A stretch of DNA of 64,000 nt, from the NCBI GenBank assembly GCA_024114885.1, contig CP099418.1, forward strand, positions 1,550,001 to 1,614,000, written 5' to 3'. Numbering within the stretch: the stretch's first letter is position 1; each line of letters opens with the position of its first letter. Below, in pieces: positions 43,225-55,510 of this stretch. Under the pieces are notes generated by a model. That model had not been told where the DNA came from and searched no databases. It saw only the letters and a program-made list of their open reading frames with translations. The position numbers and the translations under genes were made by a program. This DNA comes from Septoria linicola (lineage: Eukaryota; Ascomycota; Dothideomycetes; Mycosphaerellales; Mycosphaerellaceae).

Positions 43225-43961
43225 GGCGGGCGGAGAAGTCGGTGTCTTGGTGGAGGGCGATGTTCAATGTCGGGCAGCGGTTATGGAGGAACAATGCGCA
43301 ATCGCGAGAAGCTCTCCCTCTGCCGAACAAAGCTCGGAGGAAGCCGCAACGTCAAACTTCATACGCCAGACATGCCAAGAAATGCTACGATTGATACAGT
43401 AGACGATAGCTTTGCCATATCTATCTGCTATCCGTAGAGATACATCCAAAGCACCTTACAAGTGATGCGATCACTGTCAGTCGCACCGATTTACTATCTG
43501 CCACGCATGAAAGCCCCCGATTCATCGACATGCCCACCGGACTCTCACTTATGAGTAGGAGGAAGCACAACATCTCCGACGTCCTTGCCATCGCGCACAC
43601 GTTGTAGTCGCTTGCTGAAAGCCGATTCGGTCTGTGTGTACCTGGATTGTTCATGTGTGTCTTATGTTTGCGCAATGGACAAGCCATCTCACTAAGTTAG
43701 TTACTCAGACGCTGACATGAGCGACGGTGGGCCGGGCTCACATGGCAATCCATGCGTGACTTTGTTTCGTCGGCAGCTTGTGCCTATCGTCAGTCAATAG
43801 TTAGTCGCGCGCTTCATGCGATCAGTGTATGCGCTGCACTCTTATCGCTGTGAGATTATATGTCTGAGTTCAAGGACTTCACGCGAGGGAGAGCAGAGCT
43901 ACAGACCACGGGCACTTGAAAGCGGTTTAGCGTCATAATTGTGGGTGGACCTAAGTTAGTT
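43225..43961. other. Divergent intergenic region, ATP16 / VPS5
   Basis: 737 nt between the two start codons. Open frames (43421-43687, for example) are unsupported. No specific regulatory site is claimed. Confidence 0.5.
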
Positions 43962-45994
43962 ATGATGGAGCACTCGACACCGTTTGTGCAAGACGATCCG
44001 TGGGCAGCAATGGACGAAGGCGGCTCTCCGTGGGACGGTCAGTAATTGCCATTGCGGTCACTGCAGAGTGAAATCTATCTCACCATACTAACCAAAGTAT
44101 CTTTGGTGCAGATGTGGCCTCCACGTCCAACCCGACCCCGACCTCCAAGCAGGCAGAGGCAGAGGCAGAAGCTACACCTCAATCACCGCCCAACATCGCT
44201 GCCGGCGTTAAGCCCGCTCCCTCCAAAACTCGACGAGGCCGCGGTCATGTCGCCCTTACGCAGTCCACCACGCTCGAGAGCCTCGATGACTCGATGGGCC
44301 CGCTAGGACCGCTGGGCATCGAGCCTGTCGACGACCCCATTGCGCCTGCGCCTGCGCCGCCCGTGAAAGAGCTCGCCTCGAGGTCCCGGAATGCTGCTGC
44401 TGCTGCTGCTGCTGCTGGCTCACGACCCTCCACTGCTGCGTCAGGCGTGTCAAGTCGGAGTGCAGATCTGGACGATGATCGTGCAGCTGCCACCGGTGGC
44501 CCCCGACTCCCTCCTCCCGTCGAGCCCGCCCAGTTGGGAGGTCGCCAACGATCCGCTCAGCCCTCGCAGCCCGTCGAACAGGCTGCAAAACCGACCTTCC
44601 AGATAGTCGTCGGTGATCCGCACAATGTGGGAGGAGCTACAGGAAGTCACACGGCTTACAACGTCATCACCAAAACCACATCCAAGGCATATATGAACCC
44701 CACCTTCACCGTGACGAGACGGTATCGCGACTTCTTGTGGTTGTATGAGAGGCTGCATGACAACAATCCGGGAGTCGTGGTTCCGCCGCCGCCAGAGAAG
44801 CAGGCCATGGGACGATTCGATCAGAACTTCATCGAGTCGAGAAGGCAGGCCTTGGAGCGCATGATCAACAAGATTGCTTCACATCCCATCCTGCAAATGG
44901 ACGGCGATCTGAAAACATTCCTCGAATCCGAACAATTCAGCGTGGCCATTAAACACTCGGGCAAAGACCCTCTACTGGGCGGGACAGAGTCCAAGGGCAT
45001 CATGTCAAGCATCGGGTTGGGAGGAAGCTCAGCGGGCAAGTTTGTCGAGCATGACGACTGGTTTCACGATCGACGGATATACCTCGATGCCCTGGAGAAC
45101 CAACTCAAAGCACTACAAAAGAGTACGGATACCGTGGTGGCTCAGCGCAAGGGCCTGGCAGAGTCGTGCGCCGAATTTAGCCTGTCGCTTCACAACCTCG
45201 CCGCTGTCGAGTTGTCCCCATCTCTGAGTGGACCTCTGGACTCGCTTGGTGACCTTCAGCTCAGGATACAAGAGCTTTACCAGCGTCAAGCGATGCAGGA
45301 TGTGCTCACATTGGGGATTGTGATCGATGAGTACATCCGCCTCATAGGCTCTGTCAAGAAAGCATTCGAACAACGGCAAAAGGCATACCATTCGTGGCAC
45401 TCAGCAGAGGCCAAATTGGCAGACATCAAGAAGCAACAAGACAAGCTTCTCCGTGCTGGCCGGACCCAGCAAGACAGACTGGGCCAGATGCAGGCTGATG
45501 TGGCCGACCAGGAGCGGCGCGTGCATGCTACACGCTTGCTCTTCGAAGACATGGGGCGGCTGATGAGGAGCGAGCTGGACCGCTTCGAGCGCGAAAAGGT
45601 GGAAGACTTCAAAAGTGGAGTGGAAACGTTCTTGGAGAGTGCTATTGAAGCGCAGAAAGAGGTATGCCAATGTGCTGAACACAATTTACGTGCTACAACT
45701 AACCATTGATAACAGCTCATCGAATTCTGGGAAACATATCTACTGCAGCTCGACAGTGACGAGGATGGTCCACCATTGATGCCCGCTGGCATAGTAGCGG
45801 ACCCCGATGCCAAATCTGAAGCCCAGCTCCGACGAGAAGCAAACAAAGCACAACTCGATGCTGAGAATGCCGCTGGTCTCGACGATGCACCACGAGTATC
45901 TGGCACTACCGCACGAGACAGTGACGATCTGCCGCGTGACAGCGAGGATACCGCTCGGGACGAAGAACAGCAGACCCGAGAGATTTCGACGTAA
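43962..45994 (+). CDS. VPS5: Retromer sorting nexin Vps5
   Basis: PX-BAR sorting nexin of the retromer, which retrieves receptors from endosomes to the Golgi. Exons 43962-44037, 44112-45661 and 45716-45994 give 634 aa; the last intron has a CTAAC branch point. The N-terminal about 175 residues are disordered and contain an Ala run and the opening acidic VQDDPWAAMDEGGSPWDD. The PX domain follows (FQIVVGDPHNV, then the phosphoinositide-binding RRYRDFLWLYERL and PPPPEKQAMGRFDQNFIESRRQALERM, in part). The BAR domain runs from about residue 330 to 560 (WFHDRRIYLDALENQLKAL to FLESAIEAQKELIEFWETYL). The C-terminus is acidic with RD-rich repeats (ARDSDDLPRDSEDTARDEE). A second ATG immediately follows the first. 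Confidence 0.94.
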
Positions 45995-46364
45995 TTGGAG
46001 GGAGTCCCTGTTCAGCATCAGCATTGCGAGGGTCGTTGCAGCGAGGCACCCTTTCAGCCCACCATGTAGACTATTTTAGCATAAGATTGTGCGGTCGATG
46101 CACAACCCTGACACTCCTTGACACAGCGTGTCGGTGTGCAATGAGACTTCTCATCTCCATTAAATCGAAAGAGGAAGTCAATTAAACACATCAAGTTGAT
46201 CTTGGAACGTCGAAAAAATTCGTGCTCAGACCAGTGGATGGAAAATGCCAGCAGGTCGAACGGTGACAATATTGTTCCATTTATGCAGAGATGAGACTTA
46301 CCAATTCTGTATGAAAGGAAATCGGACTGGACAATGCAAAGGGGGTATTTGCCGCTGTTGCTAT
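45995..46364. other. Convergent 3' region
   Basis: 3' ends of VPS5 (+) and the SET gene (-). No gene recognised. Confidence 0.5.
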
Positions 46365-48454
46365 TCAGTTAGTCTCAGCGTCAGCTTCAAACACACAGCG
46401 CGCACACGAACAATCCCCTCCCAACGCACCACGCGCCCACTCACGCCTCTCTTTCACCGGAAGATCAACATCACAATAATGATTCATAATCTCCTCATCC
46501 TTTTGAATCCCCGCCTGCGACTTGACAACCTTCTTCCCATCCCTCCCCATCCAAGCCACTCTCTCCTCCTTGGCCCAAAACTTCATCGCCCCGCCCCACT
46601 CCCAACTGACATTCGGATCGCAGCTGTGATTCGCCAGACACCACATGGGGTGCACAGCAGAGACTTCCGGTCCACGAATCGCGCGTCCGCCGAGTCCGGA
46701 AAGACGAGCAGAGGCTGTGCCGCGAAACTTGGCGTAGAGTGTGTTGAAGACCCACACGTCGTATTGCGGGTTGGTGAAGATGTCCACGTCCATTTTCTCG
46801 AGCATGTGGAAGGGGAGGCGGACGTTGTACTCGAAGCTAAAGGGGAGGGTGCGTGGGACGAGGCAGGATGAGGGGGAGTTGAGGTCGCGGTAGGTCGGGG
46901 TGTCGGGGGCGATGGATGGGCTGAAGTCGCCCCAGATGTAGCGGACGTCGAGGAGTTCGAGAGGGTGCCATTCTTGTGTTTCGGCCATGGCGAGTGCGCG
47001 GAGGAGGAGGAGGGAGTAGAGGGAGTCTGCGGCTTGGGCGGGAGGGACGTCTTTTGCGATGGAGTCGACGTCTTTGTCGCAGAGAGCAGGGTGGTAGGAG
47101 TCTCTGGCGTGTTCAAAGCACCAGTCGCTGCAGAAGACGACTTCGCACTCTTCGCATACCACTGCTTTCTCCCACTCGGGACTGCCAACTTCGGGGAGGT
47201 CGCCGCTGCATGCGTCGCAAAGCGCGTCTTGAAGCTTGTTGTTGGCGGTCAGGAGTGAGGTCTCGTTTAGTATGATTTCTCCCGGCTGAATGTCGACCTT
47301 GGCGAAGACGCCGAGCTGAGTGACCGTTTCCTCTGAATCGCCAGTCAGGTCCGGGAGATCCACCGCGCGGACTTCTAACTTGTCAGACACGTCGCCCATG
47401 AGCATGTTGATGCGTTCAAGATCCGCAATGCGATCAGGTTCTCGCTCGTTCCAGTGATACAGCTCTCTTCGGACAAAGCCACTATCGGGCCACTCGCTTG
47501 GCGGTGGGAGATTTTGGCTATTGGAATTGCCATCCAGTCTGGCTACTTCTGAGCAGATATGATTACGGATCTGCAGCAGCTCGGGGTCGTCCTGGTATAG
47601 TGCTAGACTTTGTTGCGCATATGAGTAGCCAGTGCGAAAACAGGAGCAGAGAAGCAAGCTACGGGTCAATATGCGGTACCTAGACGACCTGTCAGTGAAT
47701 CGCAGTAGGAATCTCATCATCACGACTTACAGTATTAAGCGGTAGTGCACTTTGAGCCAAAGTGTTATTTCTATGTCTAGCGTCGGATCGAGCTCTGCAG
47801 TGACACCGCCACTTTCGACGCCAGCGTCCATTGCTTGTCGGATGATCTTGATTCGTTCTTCGAGTGGCAATTTCTGTATTACAATCTTCATCGATTCACA
47901 CGCCTTATCGTGGTACTCTTCAGCATCATCTTCCAGCGCATCTGAAAGAAGGAGCGCCTTGTATGCCGAGCCAGCTGCAAGGTCTGGATAGCCAAGGCCG
48001 AGGAATTGAACGGCAATGAAAACGTGTATAGGTATGGAATAGGGGTTGTCGACAACATATTGGAACGCCTCGTCTAGCCTTTCCAGACGAGTGCTGTTAT
48101 TGACATTGTTCTGAGGAGGAATCAGCTTACCTATATGGGGGTCGACCTTCTATGCGCTTGCGGCTTTCCACACACCTCCGGATATTGCGTCGTTGAACGC
48201 AATGAGATCAAAAGCCTGGACAGCTCTGCGCTAAGGTTCGAGGAGCCTAGGCCATTGGGTGTAGGCAGCGCAGAGTCGCTCACGCTCACGCCTGTGAGTG
48301 AGGGCTCCGCGATAGCAGTTTTGCCATTACCCTCGCTTTGACTGGAACTTGGTTTGGTTGCCGATGAGGCAGACAGCTTGTAGGCTGCCAGAGTCTGGTT
48401 CAGCCTGTTGAGCGCATTGTCGACATTAGCGATCGACATCTTGTATTCGTCCAT
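46365..48454 (-). CDS. TPR and SET domain protein (SMYD-like)
   Basis: Putative lysine methyltransferase or SET-fold protein, about 670 aa. The start is ATG at 48454 (MDEYKMSIANVDNALNRLNQTL). A Ser-rich stretch is followed by helical repeats (LERLDEAFQYVVDNPYSIPIH, LAAGSAYKALLLSDALEDDAEEY, in part) and a split SET domain. An N-set piece (LGVFAKVDIQPGEIIL) comes first. Next is a Cys-rich MYND-like insert (ALCDACSGDL, VVCEECEVVFCSDWCFEHA). The SET core follows, with NHSCDPNVSW and EEIMNHYCDVDLPVKERREWA, then the post-SET Cys (GDCSCARCVFE). Exon junction 47731/47679 is GT-AG. At 48150-48175 the frame is broken. Removing exactly those 26 nt (GT..AG) restores it, which is unusually short for an intron, so a frameshift or sequence error is the alternative. 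Confidence 0.82.
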
Positions 48455-49702
48455 GATTGATGTTGCGGTAGGCTGTAATTGAAATTTCTGCGGATAGAAT
48501 ATTTTGGTGGTCCGTGCAGACAGTGACTGCCGCTGCTGCAGCTCTTGCCGACTTAGCCGACATTCTCGATGACTGCGATCCAATGTGCGATGCCACGATG
48601 CACTAGCTATAGCAATGTGACATGGTCGCAGATATTCCCACGGTCGCGATTCATTCTCGGCGATCAGTATCTGCAAGCAACTCGAAAGTCGTAGACATGA
48701 CGCGATCGATCTACAGTAGTATGCTGGATGATCGCAGATGCTGAACGAGTTGAGCTCGCAAGAATCATACCTCCAGCTTTGACTAATACCAGAAAGTCAA
48801 TCGCCTCGTCACGAACATGACACGCCGCGATGGCTTTGCAATCTGTTGGCTGATACCACGCTGCGATCAGGTAAGGTTCAATAGACATCAACAAAGTCGC
48901 ATCGGGCTGCGCGTCATGTTCTTCGTGGCACAAGCGTGCACGCTATCTGGGAGCCCTTCCTGCTGTGGCGATGAGAGGCCTAAGACTGCTAGCTCATGCC
49001 TTGCATGAATGAGACTGCAGCAGAAGTGTTTAGAAAGTCTTGAGACAATCAAGCGGACCAGTAGCTCTATATAGGTTGAGTGGATCACAGGCCCGAAATA
49101 GAACCCCTGACTGCCATCGACGATAGCTGAAGTCGATGCAGATGCCGAGCGATGCAACGTAAGAGGTCCTCTCCTGATACCACCCCTTTGGTTGCTTGCA
49201 CGAGAATCAGAGACCAGAAACGTGCGATCAGGATGGGATAATATCCTGTAGCTTGTGTAATAATTCCATCATGCTGTAAGTTCGTTATATACAATTGGGG
49301 TATCTTCGACCGTGTCTCATCATATTCATACAAATTGCAGCCTGTATCTGCTCGCGACTTCCTTTAGGCCTTGCCTTATGCTCATGGCATTGCACTTCAA
49401 GCCTCGTCGTTGGGCCGCGATCATTCTACTTCGTTCTAGGTCCAGCCCGGGAGTAGCCAATATTTGCAATCAGGTATCCGAAGCCGAGCGTGCTTACGAG
49501 GACAACTCGTCGTGGTCAGTCTCAGTCCAGCAACGAGATTCGTCGGTGGTCTACTGTCTCGCTGTCTTTGGTAGACGTTTCCAGGGTATGCCAGTGTTTC
49601 TCAGTAAACTGAGGATACACGGCTTGCATTGGCTTGAAGCATCCTCGAAAGATGCTCTCGTAAAGTGGAAGTGTCGATGTTGTGTGGGGAATCCCAGTCC
49701 AT
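48455..49702. other. Intergenic region
   Basis: Upstream of the SET gene. Open frames of 60-133 codons exist on both strands without domain, signal peptide or splice partners. No gene recognised. Confidence 0.45.
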
Positions 49703-49999
49703 TCAGCGCTTAAAGCCCACGAAGGCAGCGCATCGACTGCAGTACCAGAGGTTGAGTCCGTAGGAGATCATGTTGCTTTTGCCAGTTCGGACATCCACGC
49801 TGGGCGTGCGCTGGCATCTCGAGCAGCGGGCAATCTGAGGTAGCATTGGGACGCCGTCATCAGATGACTTTTCACTATCGCTCGAGCTAGCAGAATCGTC
49901 GCTTCCAGTCCAGAGCACATTTTGTTGTGTTGGAGTCGGCCGTGGACGACTTGGAGAGTGTGCGGCAGAAGTTTGAACAGACATAAAATTGGCAGCCAT
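49703..49999 (-). CDS. Small protein with paired CxxC motifs, 98 aa
   Basis: Single open frame from a clear ATG. The first 50 residues are Ser/Pro/Asp-rich and disordered (SDDSASSSDSEKSSDDG). The second half has ARCSRCQRTPSVDVRTGK and LWYCSRCAAFVGFK, that is CxxC-x(about 26)-CxxC, the layout of a small zinc ribbon. The protein ends 5 residues after the second pair. Isolated gene in a gene-poor stretch. I do not recognise the family. The zinc-ribbon reading is an inference from cysteine spacing. Confidence 0.6.
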   Translation of the reverse strand: MAANFMSVQTSAAHSPSRPRPTPTQQNVLWTGSDDSASSSDSEKSSDDGVPMLPQIARCSRCQRTPSVDVRTGKSNMISYGLNLWYCSRCAAFVGFKR

Positions 50000-52139
50000 G
50001 TTTGAAGTCGATCGAGGAGCCAGAAATGGTTCTTGTTACGGTGGCGTTGTCAAGTTGATGCCACGAAAAATCGACGAGTAGAAAGACGATACTGCTGTTA
50101 ACAGACCTGGGTTGGTGCTGAATAAGTTGTGGAAACCGAGCGCATCACGAACACGACATGGAGTACGTCGTAATGTGGACCGGCAGCTGTCGAAGCGGAG
50201 GAATGTATCAGATTGACACAATGATGGCGGTAGTAGAGCCACGCCATGGTTGGTACCGAGACTGCCAGACATATATGGACGATGCGCAACTGTGAATCGG
50301 GGATGCAACGAACGATCGCAGATGCTTCTGCCGGCGATCAAGAGTTGAAGCTTGGTCGGGCGCACGTTTGAGCCAAGCAGCTGGTGCATCGCAATGATCG
50401 AGGCGGACCCTTTCGATCATCCGATGGAACTGGCGCAGGACGAAGCTCTATACGCGTTTTGATTGGTGACAGGCTACGGAGGCAGGACCGTCTGCATCAA
50501 GACTGAGCCACATCTTGGTGGCCGAGATCGGAGGGTCCTGCGACGCCCGCGGCGACGGCTTCGAATGAAGAGGCTGTTGACAAGCACCTCTGCCGGCAGA
50601 CAGCGGCTACACTTCTGGTCGTCTTTGTCCAGTCCATACTCAAAGCACCTATCGCTAACGCACAGCTTGTGTCGAATGGAATCGCCTTGACCCGTTGGCA
50701 GCTCAAAGTCGATTCAATAAAAACGAGTCTTCGAGGTTAGCGGATGCACATGAGACTGGCCAGCTGAATGCGAATTCGACCGCCTGGCCAAGTAGGTCAG
50801 CTGCCCTTCATGCTCGACAGGAACAGCAAATTTTGTAATTGCAATGGCAGGGCCAATAGTACTGCTAGTAGATGCCACCGGCGCTCTCGGAGAGTTTATG
50901 CATACCACGCGGTACGGTCCGACACTATGGGCTGAAAGGTAACAGACTGGCTGATGCCTGTTCTGCATGTCAATGATCAAGGGTGATAAGATGTGGTTGT
51001 ACTGCAGGAAGAGACGAACGCCGTAACTCACGACCCCAATGCTAATGGCATCCTACCAAATGTGCTGGCAAGCAGTACTTTCTGCAAGACTTCCACGGTC
51101 TGCCACCTTTGAGGCAGCATATCGCACATCGCAAAGCCCTGTGCTGGCAACGTAAACAAGCTCAGAACTCGGGGGCAGTTCGCTTCATAGGACGAGCATA
51201 GGATGCCAACACCTACGGTTTTGTCGGATGGATCGTGAACGTGCCAAACAGGATATCGGTTTGGGGGACATGTTATTATGCGAGTGTCCAAATGTCCTAC
51301 TCGTAGTCGATACCGAGAAGCCACACGGATCTTCCGTTGATTGACTACTGGTTCTACCTGTTCTCAGATCGTATCTGAACATATTTTTGCCCATGGCAGT
51401 GGTCATGGTCCGGGGAGTCTCGCGACTCCTGGGCCACGTCATTACAAGAGAATGCAGGAACTGAGCATTGAACGTGATCTTCTGCCATAGCTCTGCATGT
51501 CGTTGTAAGTCCACAGCACTCTTCTCCTTTCAGAACGGATCACGGTTGACTTCCGTAACCTGAATTGCGGACGAAGGACAGAGATAACGACGATGCCGAG
51601 GCAACTGACCGCAAGTCTAGGGAGATGAATACCAACGTGGAGCTGTGGGCACTTACAGTCGATGCATTGAGGCTCGTAGATAAGCGCGGCCTCGTGGACA
51701 GCGTGACATTGCGCAGACGGGTCCAGGCTATGGAAGCAGCTTGACGCGATGCCAGCAGCCTCTGGCTCGACCTGTAAACTTCTCTATGTCGTTATCCCTG
51801 CTCTATATCTCACTCAAGATGAGCCTGCGTCGAGGACAAAGCAGAGGTAGCCTTGCCGTCGATGCAAGCGGTTGGGAGTAGTTCCACTCTGTTGAACGAT
51901 TCACAGAGGCTCCTCCTGCAGCTCCCTTGGCTTGCCCGGCTTGTGCAATGGAGGATATCGTCGTTCTCTGCCATGGTATACGTGCTTGTGCGGCCGAAGG
52001 GTGGTAGGATCCTCCCGTGAGACCCTCATGCCATCATCTTGTCGAATACTGGCTGACACACGAGCATGAGTGTGTATAAGTCTGAGATTCGACAGCAAGA
52101 TTCTTTTGACTTGATCAATGCACCTGCATTACAGCCTGT
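50000..52139. other. Gene-poor region, 2.1 kb
   Basis: No frame here has a recognisable domain, and the longest (about 117 codons) lack splice support. Base composition is still like the genic part of the window, so this is not yet the transposon block. Confidence 0.45.
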
Positions 52140-52800
52140 TTAATGGCCGTTTCTGGCACAGCCCAGGCATATTCTTCGATCGCCCAACACAGCACACATG
52201 TCGCAAACTTGCCGGAGACAGCCCTGACATCGTGTTTCCTGCTCAACGACAATGTCATCCACATCCATGGCATCGACTGACTGTAGGTCCCGATCGCAAT
52301 CTTCGCAGCGTGGATGCATGGACCTGTCTAGTCCCGGCGTGACATCTACTACCATAGGCATTGCAACGGGAGGCCGTCCCAGTCTCCAGAAGGAGTGCAG
52401 AGTACTTCGTTGTACATGGGTTTCTGGAGGTGTGGCTACTTGCTGGGATAGCACCGGTGATGCATTGGGGTGCTGTCTTTGCGCGTCGTATAGCTTACTG
52501 ATCGTTTTCGCTGCATTTGTGTCAGAAAATCTCACCCACACGGCTGCTTCAACACGTACCATGAGTCTGCTCTTCCTCCTGACGCGTACGGCTGCGATGT
52601 CTCTTCCTCGTGCGACTATTCAGGTGTGCTGGCGAATCATCATATGTGGGCCATGACCATGCTGGCTTGCTGTAGATTGGCTCTACAGGCTTCGAATGGT
52701 GGTAGAAGAATGGCAACGGACTGGCTTGAGTAGTGGCGTCACTCGTGTCCGAAGAGGGCGATGAGAAGGCTGGCGACGATCTTTTGCGTTTGAGTGCCAT
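52140..52800 (-). CDS. Cys-rich protein with PIP-box-like motif, 203 aa, unknown function
   Basis: Exons 52800-52560 and 52510-52140 (49-nt intron, CTGAC branch point) give 203 aa. The basic N-terminus (MALKRKRSSP) could be a nuclear signal. Conserved-looking blocks are KPAWSWPTYDDSPAHLNSRTRKRHR, KTISKLYDAQRQHPNASP, QRSTLHSFWRL, HPRCEDCDRDLQSVDAMDVDD, and a C-terminal Cys cluster (RCQGCLRQVCDMCAVLGDRRICLGC) with eight Cys in four CxxC pairs counting the upstream one. This looks like a zinc-binding fold. RSTLHSFW resembles a PCNA-interacting (PIP) peptide. Last gene before the transposon block. Family known to me only as uncharacterised fungal proteins. Confidence 0.72.
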
Positions 52801-53119
52801 TTGAGTATCGATACAGAGTAGATGCGTTTGAAGTAAGCACTGCAAGATATTCCGTTGTCCGTGTTGTGCAGTTCGATTTCTATGCACGATGAAGTGTCGA
52901 CGCGTGTGACGCGTTGAAAGAGCAGGCCGGGCGGATTATCACGTAGCTACTTAATTTGGTGTTGAGAGATAATAGACTATAAAGGTCCCTGTCGCGTACA
53001 CGCAAGAATCTGACCTCGCCTTAGAGCACGTGAGTTCAATGGCACGTGAATCGTGCACGTGCGACTCCGCGTCTTGGTAAGTAATAACACCTTCACGGTG
53101 CTAATTATAGTATAATGCC
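52801..53119. other. Gene / transposon boundary region
   Basis: Upstream side of the 203-aa gene. Three CACGTG hexamers occur at 53026-53031, 53043-53048 and 53056-53061. From about 53,085 the composition shifts sharply to AT-rich. Confidence 0.6.
53026..53061. promoter_or_regulatory. Cluster of three CACGTG palindromes
   Basis: Three E-box hexamers in 36 nt, spaced 17 and 13 nt apart. In fungi CACGTG is bound by bHLH factors, but a role here is unproven. They lie 226-261 nt upstream of the 203-aa gene and next to the repeat block. Confidence 0.4.
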
Positions 53120-53559
53120 TATAATAATAGTTACTTTAATTAATTATATTATAGTATATAGTACGCGCTTTATAACGTAATTAGCTTATATTTATCTCGT
53201 AGATCTATTTTAGAGACGTACTCTATAGGCGAGAGCCTTTATTAAGGTATTAACGAGTAATACCTTAAGATCTTACTAAGTAGATACTTAGCTCGATTAG
53301 GTTAAGGCTAAGTAGAGCGGTCTAGTTAGAAGTATAATAAAGAAGGGATTCTTAAGATTCTAATTAGTAAGATAGAATAGTAAGTTATATATAATAACTA
53401 TCTAGAAGACTACTTATCGTATCTATATATAAAAGAGATTCCTATATCTTTTAGGATTACTCTATAAAGTCGTAATTAATAGTTACTCGTAGTAACTAAT
53501 AGTTACCTTAGTATTACTAAGGAGTAATTAGATATATATATACTATAGCTATCTATTAG

Positions 53560-54150
53560 TACCTACTAGCTACTATGTTTTCCTAATTACCTTATTATAA
53601 GTAAGTAGCCTTCCTATAGATAAAGCTCGTTATCTAATAATCGTAGAGGTTCTAATAGCTACGATTATATTATTATAGAGAACTCTAAGTATTATCTTTA
53701 TTACGCTAAATATATTAAGTAGAGTTAGAAGTACGTAAATCTCTTCTAGAAGTCTCTTAATCGAACTTAAGAGGAATATCGAAAGAAGATAGAGTAGGAT
53801 AAAGAAGAGCTTATATCTATCCTTTCCTAGTTAATATAGAATAAGAGAATCCTAAAGTAGATAGAAGAGTATATAAAGAAGAAGGCTCTCTATCTTTAGT
53901 CTAAGATAGAGGAGTCTAGAGAATTTATAGAGGACGAGGATATCGATTATCTTATAGTAGGTATTAGCGCTACGTTATCTCCTATAGTCTAGTTCTTAAT
54001 TAATTTTATTAATAATATAATAGATCCTACTAGCGTTATTCCTAGTAGAATACTTTTAGAAGCTATTAGTAATTCGTAAGGTTCCTTATTAGTTCCTAGG
54101 TATTTTCTAAGTCGTAGTATCCTTTCTATTTAACTAGATATTTCTAACCT
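53560..54150 (+). pseudogene. Decayed coding remnant, family unknown
   Basis: Reading the plus strand and allowing TAG/TAA where RIP would have changed Gln codons, one frame is protein-like. It runs ENSKYYLYYAKYIK, then a charged helical stretch around RKKIE and DKEELISILS, then EESREFIEDEDIDY. It is hydrophilic and Lys/Glu-rich and opposite in orientation to the Gypsy element. It may be a gag-like or transposon-associated protein from another element. Not intact. Confidence 0.35.
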
Positions 54151-55510
54151 TTCTAGTCTAGGATCTTCTTAACTTCGAATTCGTTAGTTTCTTCGAGTTA
54201 GAAGTAAAATGTTTCTTAGTAAGGTATTTCGGAGTTAGCTAGTTCTAATAACGAGATATAGAATACTAGGTAGATCTTTATATCCTTAGGTAGTACGAGT
54301 TAGTAGTTAACTAGTCCTCTAATATCTTTAATTAGAAATAGTCCGACTTTAACTTAATCTAGTTTCCTAGTTTTTCTTCTTATCTTTAGGTTTTTTATAA
54401 GAAGATAGACCTTATCTCTCTTCTTTAGCTAAGGTACTATTTTTGATTTCTTGTTTTAGGATTTCGTTAGTAATTACTAGGAATCCTAAATCCGATTTTC
54501 TAGTTTATAGTAAAGTTTTTTATATCCTCTAAGAGTATTATTATACGTTCTACTTAAGGATAGTTACTCTATAGTCTAAATAAGTTAGGATTCTTTCTAT
54601 AGTTTATAAAGAACGGCGTAATTCTTATAGTCTCTAATATATAGTTATTAATAGTAATTTACGCTATAGGTAGTAGTAATACCTAATTATCTTACGTATA
54701 GTTAACGTAGTACCTAAGATATTACTCTAGCGTCTAATTTACTCTCTCTATCTACCTATTAGTCTATAGGTAATATATAGTAGATAGCTTATACTTAATT
54801 CTAAGTATTCCGACTAAGGTCTTCTAGTAGTTTAATATAAAGAGCTTGTCTCTATCTATAATAAACACTTTTAGGAATCTATAGTATCGAATAAGTCGAT
54901 CTATAATAAGGTATCTAAGTTACTCTATAGTATAGGTTTTACTATAAGGAATAAAGTATATATATTTCGAGAGCCTATCGACTATAACTATAATTATATC
55001 GTAACTAGCTTATATTACCTAATCTTTTAAGAGTAGGAGTTTCGTAATAAAGTCTATCGTAACCTCGTCCTATAGTTATTATAGTAGAGTCCTAAACTAT
55101 AAATATCTATATTTCGTATATCGTTCTACTTTATTTCTTTAATATTACTTATAGCGTTTAATATATTTAATAATACGCTATCGTATTTATAGGAAGCTAA
55201 AACTTCGTTAGACTAGTTCTATTATCTTAGTTACTCTAGAGTATCTATATATTAGATTATCGTGATTCTAGTAAATATACTCGTCTTCTTAGTTCTAAGA
55301 AACTTAGTATTTCCTCTATATAATTAGAAATTATTCTTCTTTATCCTAAAGGATATATACTACGTAGTTAAATTCTATTATATTTACGCTAAGGCTTCTA
55401 TCTTTATTTACCTTAAGTACTCGTTATTATATAGGTTCCTTTCCTTCTATATAGTCGCTTCTTCGACTTAAGGCGTCTACTCTACTATTATCCTTACCTA
55501 GAGTATAATA

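Noticed and set aside
44245..44588. Ala- or Gln-rich minus-strand frames
   Set aside because: They are antisense to the Ala run in VPS5.
50000..52139. Several 60-117-codon frames as possible effectors
   Set aside because: None has a signal peptide, regular Cys pattern or splice logic.
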